Assembly (NCBI GenBank): GCA_001986395.2
Contig: MQVO02000203.1
Coordinates: 1-14,827, forward strand
Direction: 5' to 3'
Source of the DNA: Irpex lacteus
Lineage: Eukaryota > Basidiomycota > Agaricomycetes > Polyporales > Irpicaceae
DNA length: 14,827 nucleotides
Made by a program: the position numbers and the translations under genes. Positions 1 to 7,834 of the stretch are shown piece after piece. Each line of letters opens with the position of its first letter. The stretch's first letter is position 1. The notes under the pieces were generated by a model. The model had not been told where the DNA came from, did not search any database, and worked only from the letters and a program-made list of their open reading frames with translations.

Positions 1-519
1 GTTCATAGAAGTAAACTGTATAACTTAGATAATTAATTACTGACTCTCTTGATTTATCCTCCTATCCTTGTAAATAATCTTACTAAAGAAAATAAATATA
101 GTAAAATTTTAATCTGTTAAAATAAATAATTTTAATTTATATCACTACTTTAATTTTTTATTATATTTAATCTATACACACTTTCCTCTTACCACTGCAC
201 TACTTAGTTACATATGCCCTATAACTTTATGACAACTCTAATCCATTTCCAACTAAAAAACAGATAGTTATTTTTATATAAGCTTATTGCTAGGATTTTT
301 TTTTTACTTTACTCTTTTTCTTTTTCTGTGCAAGACTAAAGAATTATACTCTCTCTTTCACTTTTTATTTACTTTGCACTGATATACTAATTTATTTAAT
401 AACTCATTTATTACTATTCCAAATATAACTCTATTAAACTTTAACTAGCATTTATTAATCTTTATATTAAATTATTATTAGAGAATTAACTATAGGTATA
501 TATAAATGGTAAATTATAT
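1..519. other. AT-rich spacer with no recognisable gene
   Basis: This stretch is extremely A+T rich, with many short T runs and stop codons in all frames. I see no tRNA, no conserved protein words and no long repeat in it. Confidence 0.6.
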
Positions 520-735
520 TTACCTTAAGATCTTAGCTTCAGGTGAATCACCGTATAAAACCATTGACAATTTCTCACTCCAACTCATAAACGGATTCAC
601 TTCTGTAAAAGGATATAATCTCTTATTGGCTGTTACAATATTATTTTGTTTTTCCATGAATAAAGTATAAACTAAAGAAACATAACGTCCGTAAACAGTA
701 CCTCCAATTTGTCCTTTATCTAGGAGGTGGAGCAA
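520..735 (-). CDS. Hypothetical ORF fragment, unrecognised
   Basis: An open minus-strand frame of about 71 codons ends at TAA (520-522). The only start giving this length is TTG at 735. With TGA as Trp the frame stays open upstream to about 768, but no in-frame ATG occurs before the one near 657. The product is soluble-looking and mixed, with words such as GQIGGTVYGRY, ANKRLYPFTEVNPF and LYGDSPEAK, and no membrane segment. The amino-acid mix is more protein-like than the surrounding spacer, so it may be the C-terminal end of a lost gene. I do not recognise the family. It stands alone, with no intact neighbour for more than 1 kb. Confidence 0.3.
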   Translation of the reverse strand: MLHLLDKGQIGGTVYGRYVSLVYTLFMEKQNNIVTANKRLYPFTEVNPFMSWSEKLSMVLYGDSPEAKILR

Positions 736-868
736 CGTAAAAATTTTATTTATAGAGTTTTCATTTATAGAATTTTAACAAATAAATACAGTTCTATACT
801 TTGCACATTTCTTAATTATAGTACCATTAGTTAGTTTATTAAAAAATAGTTTAGTTGAATTAGCTAAT

Positions 869-908
869 CCCAAAAAACTAGGAATTAGAAATAATTAGTT
901 TTTTGGGG
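869..908. repeat. Palindromic hairpin element, copy A (internally shortened)
   Basis: Twelve-base perfect arms, CCCAAAAAACTA (869-880) and TAGTTTTTTGGG (896-907), enclose a 15-base loop. Compared with the copy at 1318 it lacks six bases (CTAACT or equivalent) before the right arm, which removes part of the inner stem. It belongs to a dispersed family in this window. The GC-capped arms and inner hairpin resemble the double-hairpin elements and GC clusters of fungal mitochondria. Confidence 0.85.
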
Positions 909-1005
909 AAGGTTAAGTAAATAAAGTAAATAAGATTAAGTGAGCAACTAAGTCTACATTATTTTTGTAAGGAATTATAGTAAAATTTTATATTATATTT
1001 AAATA

Positions 1006-1039
1006 AAAGAATTAGGGAGGGAGGGAACAAAATAAATTA
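1006..1039. repeat. 34-bp inverted repeat, left arm
   Basis: The reverse complement of this stretch recurs at 11761-11794 with a single mismatch. It centres on GAATTAGGGAGGGAGGGAAC. The arms are about 10.7 kb apart in inverted orientation and could support inversion by recombination. Confidence 0.8.
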
Positions 1040-1317
1040 GATAATAAAAAAAATAGGTGGACGGTTAGTCTTCCATTTTATATATTTAATTTTTGTTTAT
1101 ATTCCCAAACTATTAATAATTTGAACTTTAGCAATCAGTCTAATGAGTGAAACTAAAGATCGAAGAGGTAACTTTACTATCTTCTTTATTTAACTAACTA
1201 AAACTAGATCATTTGAACTACGACTAGCCCCTTTTGAGTAAAGCTAAAGATTAAAGAGAATATAAAGAAAAATAAAGATAATAAAGTTATTTTAACTATT
1301 ATAATAAATAATAATGA

Positions 1318-1363
1318 CCCAAAAAACTAGGAATTAGAAATAATTCTAACTAGTTTTTTGGGG
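1318..1363. repeat. Palindromic hairpin element, copy B (most complete)
   Basis: The outer stem is 13 bp: CCCAAAAAACTAG (1318-1330) with CTAGTTTTTTGGG (1350-1362). Inside it a second stem, GAATTA (1331-1336) with TAATTC (1341-1346), closes a GAAA tetraloop (1337-1340). A three-base TAA bulge (1347-1349) sits between the stems. The fold is compact and the same on RNA, where the loop is of GNRA type. I used this copy as the reference for the family. Confidence 0.88.
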
Positions 1364-1798
1364 AGTAATGTTAAAGAATAAAAATATAGTTAATTGAAGA
1401 AAAATAATAAAGTCACTCTTCTTTTTATCACTATTTTCTTTGGTAAAATAAGAGTGTCCCTTGGGTAAAAATTTTTTAATTTTAAAGATTGATGTACTGT
1501 AGCTGATTTAATTAAAAATCACACCCTCCCTTTTTTTAATATATTTTCCATTTTTATATATTAAATTTTGTTTATATTAAATTATAATAATTTGTTTTAA
1601 AATAGCTAGGTATACTACAATTCCATAAAATGGTTAGTGTATAGGATTGATTGCTATTTTTAATTTGATTTATAACTAATATAAACGGAATATTATTGTT
1701 TACTATTTATAAGTGTAAAATAAATAAAATGAATTAAATTAATAAAGATGTAATAAGATAAGAAATATATTGCTATGATAATAAATAAAATTTAATAG

Positions 1799-1834
1799 GG
1801 GGACCCTCTACTTAAAATAAAATTAAATAAATTA
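1799..1834 (+). repeat. GGGGACCCTCTA repeat family, left-half copy
   Basis: These 36 bases recur identically at 5286-5321. The sequence starts GGGGACCCTCTACTT and continues as A+T-rich DNA ending AAATAAATTA. This copy lacks the right half (ATAGGGAGACCC) found at 2541 and 5312, so the full unit appears to be split into separately dispersed halves. Confidence 0.8.
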
Positions 1835-2080
1835 CACAGTCACAGGAGAGTAAATAATATGTATTATTATTAAATAATTGGAGTCCTCAACATAAAAGAA
1901 GTAAAAAGCTTACACTTTCATATAAAAAATATAAATCACAACTTACTATTATTTTGGTACTGGCGGCATCCGGCTAAGAGTATTCCTTATAAATTAAGTT
2001 GCTAAAGATGATACGGCTAACAAATAGAATATACCTAAATTAAAATCATAAAGAAAAGATAAATATAAAATAAATATAAT

Positions 2081-2224
2081 TTTGATAAAGGTAGAAATAG
2101 AGTTAGAATATACACAAACAGTTATTCTAAATCAGATGTAGAAAGTTTAGCTTTAGCTATTAATACTAAACTAAATATATATACTGGTGTTTTATTGGAT
2201 AGAAAAGATCAATGGTTTTTAACT
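2081..2224 (+). pseudogene. LAGLIDADG homing endonuclease relic, C-terminal part
   Basis: About 48 codons in one frame read FDKGRNRVRIYTNSYSK, then NIYTGVLLDRKDQW. This IYTNSF-x-K ... IYTGV-x-x-DRxxQW pattern is, from memory, typical of the second half of LAGLIDADG endonucleases encoded in fungal mitochondrial group I introns. The usual continuation after QW (ILTIGAKQL and the C-terminal HxSMLYR region) is absent: homology stops at 2224, and the sequence running from there to about 2240 recurs near 2878. An in-frame TAA just upstream and the absence of the LAGLIDADG helices show it is a fragment. No intact group I intron core is visible beside it. Confidence 0.7.
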
Positions 2225-2935
2225 AAAATAAAAGAATTAACCCTTCCCCCCAAATTAAATTTATTACTTATTTGAACTCTTACAAAACTAATCAATTGTG
2301 TATAATGAAAGAATAAAAAGATATTGAATTTATTCATTTTTATTATTTTTTCTCTTAGTCAATTTCTCGCATCACGAGATCATTGCTTTCTATAACCACC
2401 GAATCCAAGGGTTATACAACTTTTATAGTTTCGCTAGTAATCTAAATAGTCTTAGAGTAGTTTTTATGTTTTTTCAGTTCTCTTAAAGAAAAAGTAAACA
2501 AAAAGAATGTGTATTCTATAATGTAACTCCCTCTCTCCTGAAATAAATTATAAGATAGGGAGACCCAAATTTAATTTATTTTTAGTTATAAGAGCTAAAC
2601 TACTACACTTACACTGTCAAACTGCACATTATATTACTGTGAATATACTTTTCCCCAAACTTTTTTATATGTTTGAGTAGTAGAAGCTTACTATTCCTTA
2701 CTTTATATCTCATTTTTTATTACCATACCTAATCATAACTTAACATTATGAAGTTTATAACAAGTTAATATCTCTGTTAATATCTGTTAAGATTGTAATT
2801 GTAGGGTATACTTTGTAGAAATATAACTACTCCAATACTGTGTTAGTGTTACATACAGTAAACAGTTCCCCCCCGGTTTTTAACTAAATAAAAGAATTAA
2901 TATAATAGTTTATTATTATTGATTTATTGATTATA
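2225..2935. other. Spacer with no recognisable gene
   Basis: The stretch is A+T rich, with a few GC-richer patches (around 2370-2420) that could form small hairpins, and a right-half copy of the GGGGACCC family. A direct repeat of about 26 bases (TTTTTAACTAAA then ATAAAAGAATTAA, one base length difference) links 2214-2240 with 2876-2900. No protein or tRNA was found. Confidence 0.5.
2541..2571 (+). repeat. ATAGGGAGACCC repeat family, right-half copy
   Basis: These 31 bases match 5312-5342 with one mismatch (G at 2554, T at 5325). The unit runs from AAATAAATTATAA through ATAGGGAGACCCAAATT. A shorter 17-base piece of it, GAGACCCAAATTTAATT, also occurs at 14319-14335 beside rps3. Confidence 0.8.
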
Positions 2936-2938
2936 GTC

Positions 2939-3001
2939 TCCAGCAAGAAGAGTACCAAATACACCCACACTACTAATTGCTAATGTAAGAATGAATCCAT
3001 A
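2939..3001 (-). pseudogene. Possible nad1 scrap (about 21 codons)
   Basis: The minus strand reads YGFILTLAISSVGVFG then TLLAG. The pattern LAISSxGVxGxLLAG recalls the conserved complex I subunit 1 segment that precedes WSSNSKYAFLG in fungal mitochondria. Downstream it goes to DYN instead of W-S-x-N-S-K, so homology ends abruptly. The match is short and comes from memory, so this call is tentative. It fits the presence of other organelle gene fragments in the window. Confidence 0.4.
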
Positions 3002-3305
3002 GTTGTGGTCTACGATGGTTACCCAGGTGCAAATGAAATTACACATCAACAAAGAAGAGCAGAAACAAGAGAGATAAACCACTCAATTTAATTAAAATAA
3101 AGCTTCCCCAAAAAACTAGGAATTATAATTAATTCTAACTAGTTTTTGTGGGGTCTGGGTAAATTGAACTAAAGCTATAAAAGCTAAAATAATATCCAGA
3201 GGATATGGGCAAAGCAAATGTTTCTTTAACAATACGACTACTGCTTCTACTCCCCCTATAACTCTCAGTATTCTTGTAAGAGGATAGTTATAGTAATAAT
3301 CAATA
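3002..3305. other. Spacer between gene scraps
   Basis: About 300 bases hold one palindromic element (3106-3153) and otherwise no supported gene. Short open stretches exist on both strands around 3000-3090 and 3170-3290, but none shows conserved motifs I recognise. If the cox1 segment that follows is a true exon, this stretch would be the end of an intron; I could not identify a group I core in it. Confidence 0.4.
3106..3153. repeat. Palindromic hairpin element, copy C
   Basis: The left arm CCCCAAAAAACTAG (3106-3119) pairs with CTAGTTTTTGTGGGG (3139-3153), which has one extra G. The inner stem GAATTA (3120-3125) with TAATTC (3130-3135) closes a TAAT loop in place of GAAA. The stems are kept while the loop varies, as expected if the fold is maintained or the unit is copied as a palindrome. 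Confidence 0.85.
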
Positions 3306-3650
<345 letters not shown>

Positions 3651-3869
3651 AAAAGATACATTGAACATTTTATTTACTTGGAGCAAGATAAACCTGTTTT
3701 AGGGAGATATACTTTCAAGTTAAACTCAGTTGACGAAAGTGCAAATTTAATTAACGCAAAGGTTTAAAAAACTTTTATGAAAGTGGAGGTTACTAATGTC
3801 GACACTAAAGAGGTTACAATATATTTTTCTATTGGTGCTGCTTCTAATATCTCCAAAGTTTAGTTAAAA
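3651..3869 (+). pseudogene. Unrecognised reading frame fused after the cox1 segment
   Basis: The cox1 frame runs on as KRYIEHFIYLEQDKPVLGRY to TAA at 3765. After that stop the same frame is open again to about 3859 (KVEVTNVDTKEVTIYFSIG). Intron ORFs in fungal cox1 are often fused in frame to the upstream exon, so this position suits a decayed intron-encoded protein. The phrase V-T-N-V-D-T-K-E followed by a short S-I-G-A-A-S helix loosely recalls the NUMOD1 helix-turn-helix found with homing endonucleases. I see no LAGLIDADG or GIY-YIG motif, so the identity is open. Confidence 0.3.
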
Positions 3870-3974
3870 GTGGGTATTATTTTGTGTCTAACAATAAACT
3901 ATACTGACAAATAACCATAGTATATATTAACTCGAGGATAAAGTTGTGATTCGTTTATTTGTATACAAATTATT

Positions 3975-4008
3975 AAAAAAAAAAAAAAAAGGATAAGCTT
4001 ATCCTTTT
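3975..4008. repeat. A16 tract joined to a 22-bp perfect palindrome
   Basis: Sixteen consecutive A (3975-3990) run into GGATAAGCTTATCC; with four A and four T this makes the palindrome AAAAGGATAAG/CTTATCCTTTT at 3987-4008. It is the longest A run in the window. The palindrome could extrude as a cruciform. It lies three bases before the ATG at 4012 and marks the left edge of an unrecognised reading region. Confidence 0.85.
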
Positions 4009-4011
4009 GAT

Positions 4012-4774
4012 ATGGAAGAGAAATTAAGTTTAAAAACATCCTTATATAATCCAAAAAGGTTTAATCGAATTAACTGTCAAAAACAAATTGGGCTTACATT
4101 AACCAATTTAAATAAAACACACTTTATCCTTTTTATTTTAACTTTTATTTTTAGGGGAGGGAGAATCTTTAAATTTATTTCAATGGAGGAGAGGATTATG
4201 GGAGCTATAAAATGTATTTCTTTGTGTATTTAAAAGCAGCGTATGATATAAATCTATATGTTCGAGGTGGCTCTGTAGCAAACTATTATAAAATGTATAA
4301 AACATCCGAGGGTTGAGGTTTATTTTATAGTAAGGATGTACGAATTTAATGTAATACATTAACTAGTTATAAGGGGATAATTGTCTATAATAAACTAATT
4401 ATGGTTATTGAACAGAAAGTTAATGATGGTATATGTGACGTCGTGCCTCATCGTAACATCTTGCTCGTCATAGTTAAGGGGGGAAACTCAAAGATTTAGC
4501 TTGTCAAGGGCAAGGTTTTAAGGTGTTTGTAAACGCAAATGCTAAGCGTTATTTTAGCACAACTCGAACAGTACTTAATGATGAAAGTGTGGATAGAGGG
4601 ATTGATCAGACAATAGGTCAATTGGATGGTCATCTTTATGATACCACTGATAAGCTTCTCCGTGATAAATTTTATTTTAAAAGATTTTGGATTTATTACC
4701 GGATTTCCTGTACTTGTGATTTAGTCATTAATCCTTTTTGTATTATTATTAAAAAAGGGGGGGTTTTACCTTAA
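4012..4774 (+). pseudogene. Decayed coding region of unknown function
   Basis: Three overlapping plus-strand frames give protein-like sequence in succession. ATG 4012 to TAA at about 4233 encodes 73 residues with one hydrophobic stretch. ATG 4212 opens a second frame (LKAAYDINLYVRGGSVANYY) that reads TGA as Trp, meets TAA at 4347-4349 and is open again to about 4497. A one-base shift in the G6 run near 4478-4483 then joins it to the third frame (CQGQGFKVFVNANAKRYF) ending at 4774. Codons such as CGA, GGC, GTC and CTC are commoner here than in nad5, suggesting foreign origin. The pattern RGG-x-V-x(2)-Y followed by a KDV motif weakly recalls the region before motif A of plasmid DNA polymerases, but I would not name it. 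No intact product is possible as written. Confidence 0.35.
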
Positions 4775-4904
4775 ATTTTGAGTTGAATGGTGGGTTGCAG
4801 CAAGAAATAATAAGGGGGTAAACAAATTTATCTCAACTTAGATTGTTCCATTTTGTTCCATTCTTAAAAGAGATTATTAGAATAAGTTTTTGTTATTATT
4901 TAAA

Positions 4905-4996
4905 CCCAAAAAACTAGGGTCGCGGTAGAAATAATCCCCAAAAAAACTAGTTAGAATTATTTATAATACCTAGTTTTTGGGGATGTTTTTTGGGGG
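4905..4996. mobile_element. Nested palindromic elements: inverted copy inside a forward copy
   Basis: The outer copy starts CCCAAAAAACTAGG (4905-4918), continues to GTAGAAATAAT (4925-4935) as in copies A and B, and appears to resume as GATGTTTTTTGGGGG (4982-4996). Between these lies a full element in the opposite orientation, CCCCAAAAAAACTAG (4936-4950) to CTAGTTTTTGGGG (4970-4982). Its interior, TTAGAATTATTTATAATAC, matches the reverse complement of copy B. The outer copy also carries an odd GTCGCGG replacing AAT in its inner stem. An element inside an element is direct evidence that the family moves or is copied into new sites. Confidence 0.75.
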
Positions 4997-5285
4997 ATGG
5001 AAGGAGGGTAGTGACTATTAAAATAAACTAACTGACCTTTGACAAAGTACACTTAGAGTAAAGAAAGTTTATTTTAATTATATTTAATCAACTACAATTC
5101 AAATATTATAAAGTAATTAAAATAATACTTTTGTATCAATCTTAAAATAATGCTTATAAAATAATATTATTATTAGATTAAAGATTAGTAATCATGGGGT
5201 TACTCCCTTAAGGACTAAGATTGTACTGTCTATTGTAAGAGATAGATTAAATTTATTTAAAGTTACTTAGTTAATACTTTTTTTT

Positions 5286-5342
5286 GGGGACCCTCTACTT
5301 AAAATAAAATTAAATAAATTATAATATAGGGAGACCCAAATT
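5286..5342 (+). repeat. Complete GGGGACCC...AGGGAGACCC repeat unit
   Basis: This copy contains both halves that occur separately at 1799-1834 and 2541-2571. Its ends can pair: GGG (5287-5289) with CCC (5335-5337) and CCCT (5291-5294) with AGGG (5328-5331), with an A versus AGA internal loop and about 33 bases of A+T-rich sequence between. It is therefore a second GC-bounded, hairpin-capable dispersed family, distinct from the CCCAAAAAACTAG family. Confidence 0.75.
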
Positions 5343-5968
5343 AAAATAAAATAACTGTGTGTTTATAAAATAATGTGTAGTATCATCTTAGTGAGTAAAA
5401 CACTCATCTATCAATTAATTAAAGATAAAATAGTAATTAGAGTGATAAATTAATTTAATAGTATATTAAATTAATTATTTAAACTCTACCTAATTAAATA
5501 ATTATTATTAGAAAAAGAATAGAGTATCTCTACCAATAATAAATTATCATACAGGGTACAGATTGGTTCAGTCAACTATCATTAATCTTCTTTATTAGCA
5601 ATATTGATATAATAGGATGGTAGTGTTAAAAACTAAAAATAAAAAATAAATTATTAAACATTTCCATTAATCCACCCCAAATAAAATGAGTAAAGTTAAA
5701 GAATAAAAAGAAATAAATTTAGAATATCTATATTCTTTAATCTAATAAGAATAAATAAATAAAGGAGTGATTATAAAATAGTGAGTAATTCTAATTGAAC
5801 GGTAGTTAACTCTCTAAATAAATAATAGAGAATACTATTTATATTATTAAATAAAGAAATAACTCTGATTAACTAAGTAATTAATTAATTAAATAAAAAG
5901 TAATCATTCCATTGTTCCATTTAATATAATATATTTCTACCCTCATCCACTTACAGTGAATGCTCCCC

Positions 5969-5991
5969 CCTTTTTTTTTATAAAAAAAAGG
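5969..5991. repeat. CCT9/A8GG hairpin
   Basis: CC plus nine T is followed, after AT, by eight A plus GG, giving a stem of about 10 bp with a minimal loop. It is A+T dominated and may be fortuitous, but it is GC-capped like the other elements. Confidence 0.5.
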
Positions 5992-6153
5992 ATAAAGGGA
6001 GTTGGAGGGGTACCCTCCAATATCTTATTAATTAATTATTCCTTTAAAGTGATTGTATCTAAGAGAGTAAAAAATTTAATTATTTAATTTGAACTCTTAC
6101 AATCATTAGTAATATGCAAAGTTAAAGAATATAAAGATAATAAATACCTTTGA

Positions 6154-6360
6154 ACTATAGCAGGATTAGGAAGTTGGACTGGATGGATTACTTCTTATGA
6201 ATATTAAAAAGCAATAGAACTTGGATATAAATTCGAAATTCTCAGAGGGTATAAATTTGATAGATAAAATATATTTAAAGAGTATATTGAAAGATTATAT
6301 TCATTAAGATTAGAATATAGTAAAGATAACCCTATGAATTTAATTGCTAAACTATTAATT
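6154..6360 (+). pseudogene. Plasmid-type family B DNA polymerase relic (palm segment)
   Basis: A 69-codon frame carries GLGSWTGWITSYEY, AIELGYKFEILRGYKFDR, IERLYSLRLEY and KDNPMNLIAKLL. From memory this is the stretch between polymerase motif A and motif B (K-x3-NSLYG) of the protein-primed family B DNA polymerases (dpo) of fungal linear mitochondrial plasmids. The homology stops immediately before NSLYG, where IHNLATKSD follows. Two in-frame TAA codons, after SYEY and after FDR, break it, and the exonuclease motifs, motif A and the DTDS motif are missing nearby. It is therefore a non-functional remnant of an integrated linear plasmid. Its codon use (AGA, TTA, TGG) resembles the resident genes. 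Confidence 0.8.
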
Positions 6361-6499
6361 CATAATTTAGCAACTAAATCAGACCCCCAACAAACCTTAC
6401 AACCAGTAAGATTGTTGCGTAGTTTTAATCGCAGGTCAAACCCTGCCTTCATTTGGAGTCAAACTAAATAGTAGCTGTTTAAATTACAACAGTGGGGGA

Positions 6500-6563
6500 G
6501 GGCAAGCGCCTTCAGAGAGCATGTACGCACCTCTCGGTTGCGTGAAAATCCGCAACTTGGCCC
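6500..6563. other. GC-rich folded island of unknown identity
   Basis: The stretch is far richer in G+C than its surroundings. It can fold as an outer stem GGGCAAG (6500-6506) with CTTGGCCC (6556-6563, one bulged G) around two hairpins: GAGAG (6515-6519) with CTCTC (6531-6535), and GTTGCG (6537-6542) with CGCAAC (6551-6556; the terminal C can pair with only one of its two partners). The shape recalls a tRNA lacking its D arm, but the loops are 11 and 8 bases and neither strand gives a sensible anticodon, so I do not call a tRNA. It lies about 40 bases from tRNA-Asp. It may be a GC cluster or a fragment of a structured RNA. Confidence 0.45.
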
Positions 6564-6605
6564 AAATATAATAAAAAGGAAACAGGTTGAAAAGGGAGAG
6601 ATATA

Positions 6606-6678
6606 CGAGCCCTTCCAGATTCGAACTGGGACCTCCCCGATTGACAATCGGGTACTCTACCTATTAAGCTAAGGGCCC
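6606..6678 (-). tRNA. tRNA-Asp (anticodon GUC)
   Basis: Read on the minus strand, the acceptor stem GGGCCCT pairs with AGGGCTC (one G-U). A D arm follows (GCTT...GAGT, with wobble pairs), then a five-base anticodon stem CCCGA/TCGGG around TTGTCAA, giving anticodon GTC. The variable region is GAGGT, and the T arm has the loop TTCGAAT. The first T-stem pair is a C-A mismatch; the others pair. The discriminator base is G, the known identity base for aspartate tRNAs. The length of 73 nt before CCA is normal. It lies opposite to the downstream 341-codon ORF. Confidence 0.93.
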
Positions 6679-6808
6679 TATTTTAATTTTACTTAAATAA
6701 AAATCTAATCTATTAGATTCTTTTTTAATAATTCTTATTGTTGTATTTAGTATTTATAGTTTAGATTTATATAATTTATCTTTATATAAATGTTTACTTT
6801 TTTTTTTA

Positions 6809-7834
6809 ATGTTATTCGTTTCTTTTCTTCACTCTATGTTTATGTCTAAAATATTTAATTGGTCAGATGATATCTTAATAAGAACCATACAAAAAACCTT
6901 TTTTTATAGTATATTTAGCAGTATAGTTATTGTAATTTTTAATTATCTAGGTCTTAATCTGATAGGCACAATTCACTGTGATAGTGAAGATGAAGATGAA
7001 CCAGCGAATAATTCCTTAGAAGGTAAAAATAAGGAACAAGAAACAAATAAAAATGTATTCGAAGTTAAAAAATTTGAAGGTAAGGATAATAAGGATTACT
7101 ATAAAATAGAAGGGGACGTTGAAAAAAAGTTTATGACTGAACTTGGTGATAGAATTACGGATGTTATTAAAACTGGCATCAAAGATGTGGCTCCTAATTT
7201 AGGGGCTGCAGCAGCTGGTGGTAGTTTAGGTTCCGCAATAATTAAAGCAACAGCTGGTTTGCCCCCAGTACAAAGAATAGGTTTGGGAGCTGGGGCTACA
7301 TTCTTAGGGGCTGGTGCAGCTAAATTAGGCTTAGAAGGAGCTACAAGTTTAAGTAAAAACTTAGAGTTAAGTTCAAGTATAAAAAATACTAAATCTGATA
7401 AAACTGAACCAGATCAAATACCTTCACCTGATGACACTAACTTTTCAATTAATTCTCCTTTAGATGAGGCTGATATCCCATTATTAGGCTTAATTAATTC
7501 TATACTTAACTTAAATATAATAGAGTTAATAATAATAATATTTATTTTATTCATAAAATACCAAGATAAAATAAAAAAAATATTTTTAAATAAAATTATA
7601 TTCTATATAAATAATAATATACCAGCCCTTAAAAAAGCGAAATATGTTAGAGTCTCTCATTTTTTAAATAGTTTACTAATAGTTAATAGTAGATTTAACA
7701 AAATAATAATTGTTTATTTTATAATACTATTAATTCTAATAAAAATATTAAATATATATTTTTTATATAATTTAAATTTAGGTATTGATGACTTTGTATT
7801 AGTATATAATTATATTAAAAAAGGATTCTCTTAA
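6809..7834 (+). CDS. Hypothetical membrane protein, 341 aa
   Basis: This is a single intact frame, unlike most of the region. From ATG 6809 the product has a hydrophobic N-terminus with a membrane segment at about residues 31-53 and a strongly acidic patch at 58-64. A charged Lys/Glu-rich region (70-110) and a Gly/Ala-rich stretch at 131-172 (LGAAAAGGSLG, GLPPVQRIGLGAGATF) follow. Then come a Ser/Asp-rich linker and two more membrane segments at about 224-250 and 297-321. The frame is open upstream to 6701 with another hydrophobic stretch but no ATG, so a non-ATG start could add up to 36 residues. The Gly/Ala core with PPVQR recalls uncharacterised ORFs of fungal mitochondria or their plasmids, but I cannot name a family. 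Intactness and ordinary codon use suggest it is kept under selection or arrived recently. Confidence 0.75.
   Translation: MLFVSFLHSMFMSKIFNWSDDILIRTIQKTFFYSIFSSIVIVIFNYLGLNLIGTIHCDSEDEDEPANNSLEGKNKEQETNKNVFEVKKFEGKDNKDYYKIEGDVEKKFMTELGDRITDVIKTGIKDVAPNLGAAAAGGSLGSAIIKATAGLPPVQRIGLGAGATFLGAGAAKLGLEGATSLSKNLELSSSIKNTKSDKTEPDQIPSPDDTNFSINSPLDEADIPLLGLINSILNLNIIELIIIIFILFIKYQDKIKKIFLNKIIFYINNNIPALKKAKYVRVSHFLNSLLIVNSRFNKIIIVYFIILLILIKILNIYFLYNLNLGIDDFVLVYNYIKKGFS

Larger units (their letters stand above)
740..2080. other. Gene-free spacer with repeats
   Basis: No gene is recognisable here. The stretch carries two copies of the CCCAAAAAACTAG palindromic element (869-908 and 1318-1363), one arm of a long inverted repeat (1006-1039) and one copy of the GGGGACCCTCTA repeat (1799-1834). 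The rest is A+T-rich sequence with recurring phrases such as AAAGTTAAAGAATA. Confidence 0.6.
4775..6153. other. Gene-free spacer with nested hairpin elements
   Basis: Nearly 1.4 kb without any recognisable gene. It contains the nested palindromic element (4905-4996), the complete GGGGACCC repeat (5286-5342), a C6T9/A8GG hairpin (5969-5991) and many A+T phrases shared with the other spacers. No tRNA or conserved protein word was found. Confidence 0.55.

Noticed and set aside
3010..3090. Plus-strand frame reading VVYDGYPGANEITHQQRRAE, faintly like the N-terminal region of FEN/XPG nucleases
   Set aside because: About 28 codons with no further motif and no supporting neighbour; too short to claim.
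6395..6460. tRNA-like T arm (GCAGG/CCTGC at 6431-6446) after the polymerase relic
   Set aside because: The loop is six bases, and no matching acceptor, anticodon or D arm can be found around it on either strand.
6459..6647. 62-codon minus-strand ORF
   Set aside because: It runs through tRNA-Asp and the GC-rich island. The tRNA explains the sequence, and the translation has no coding character.
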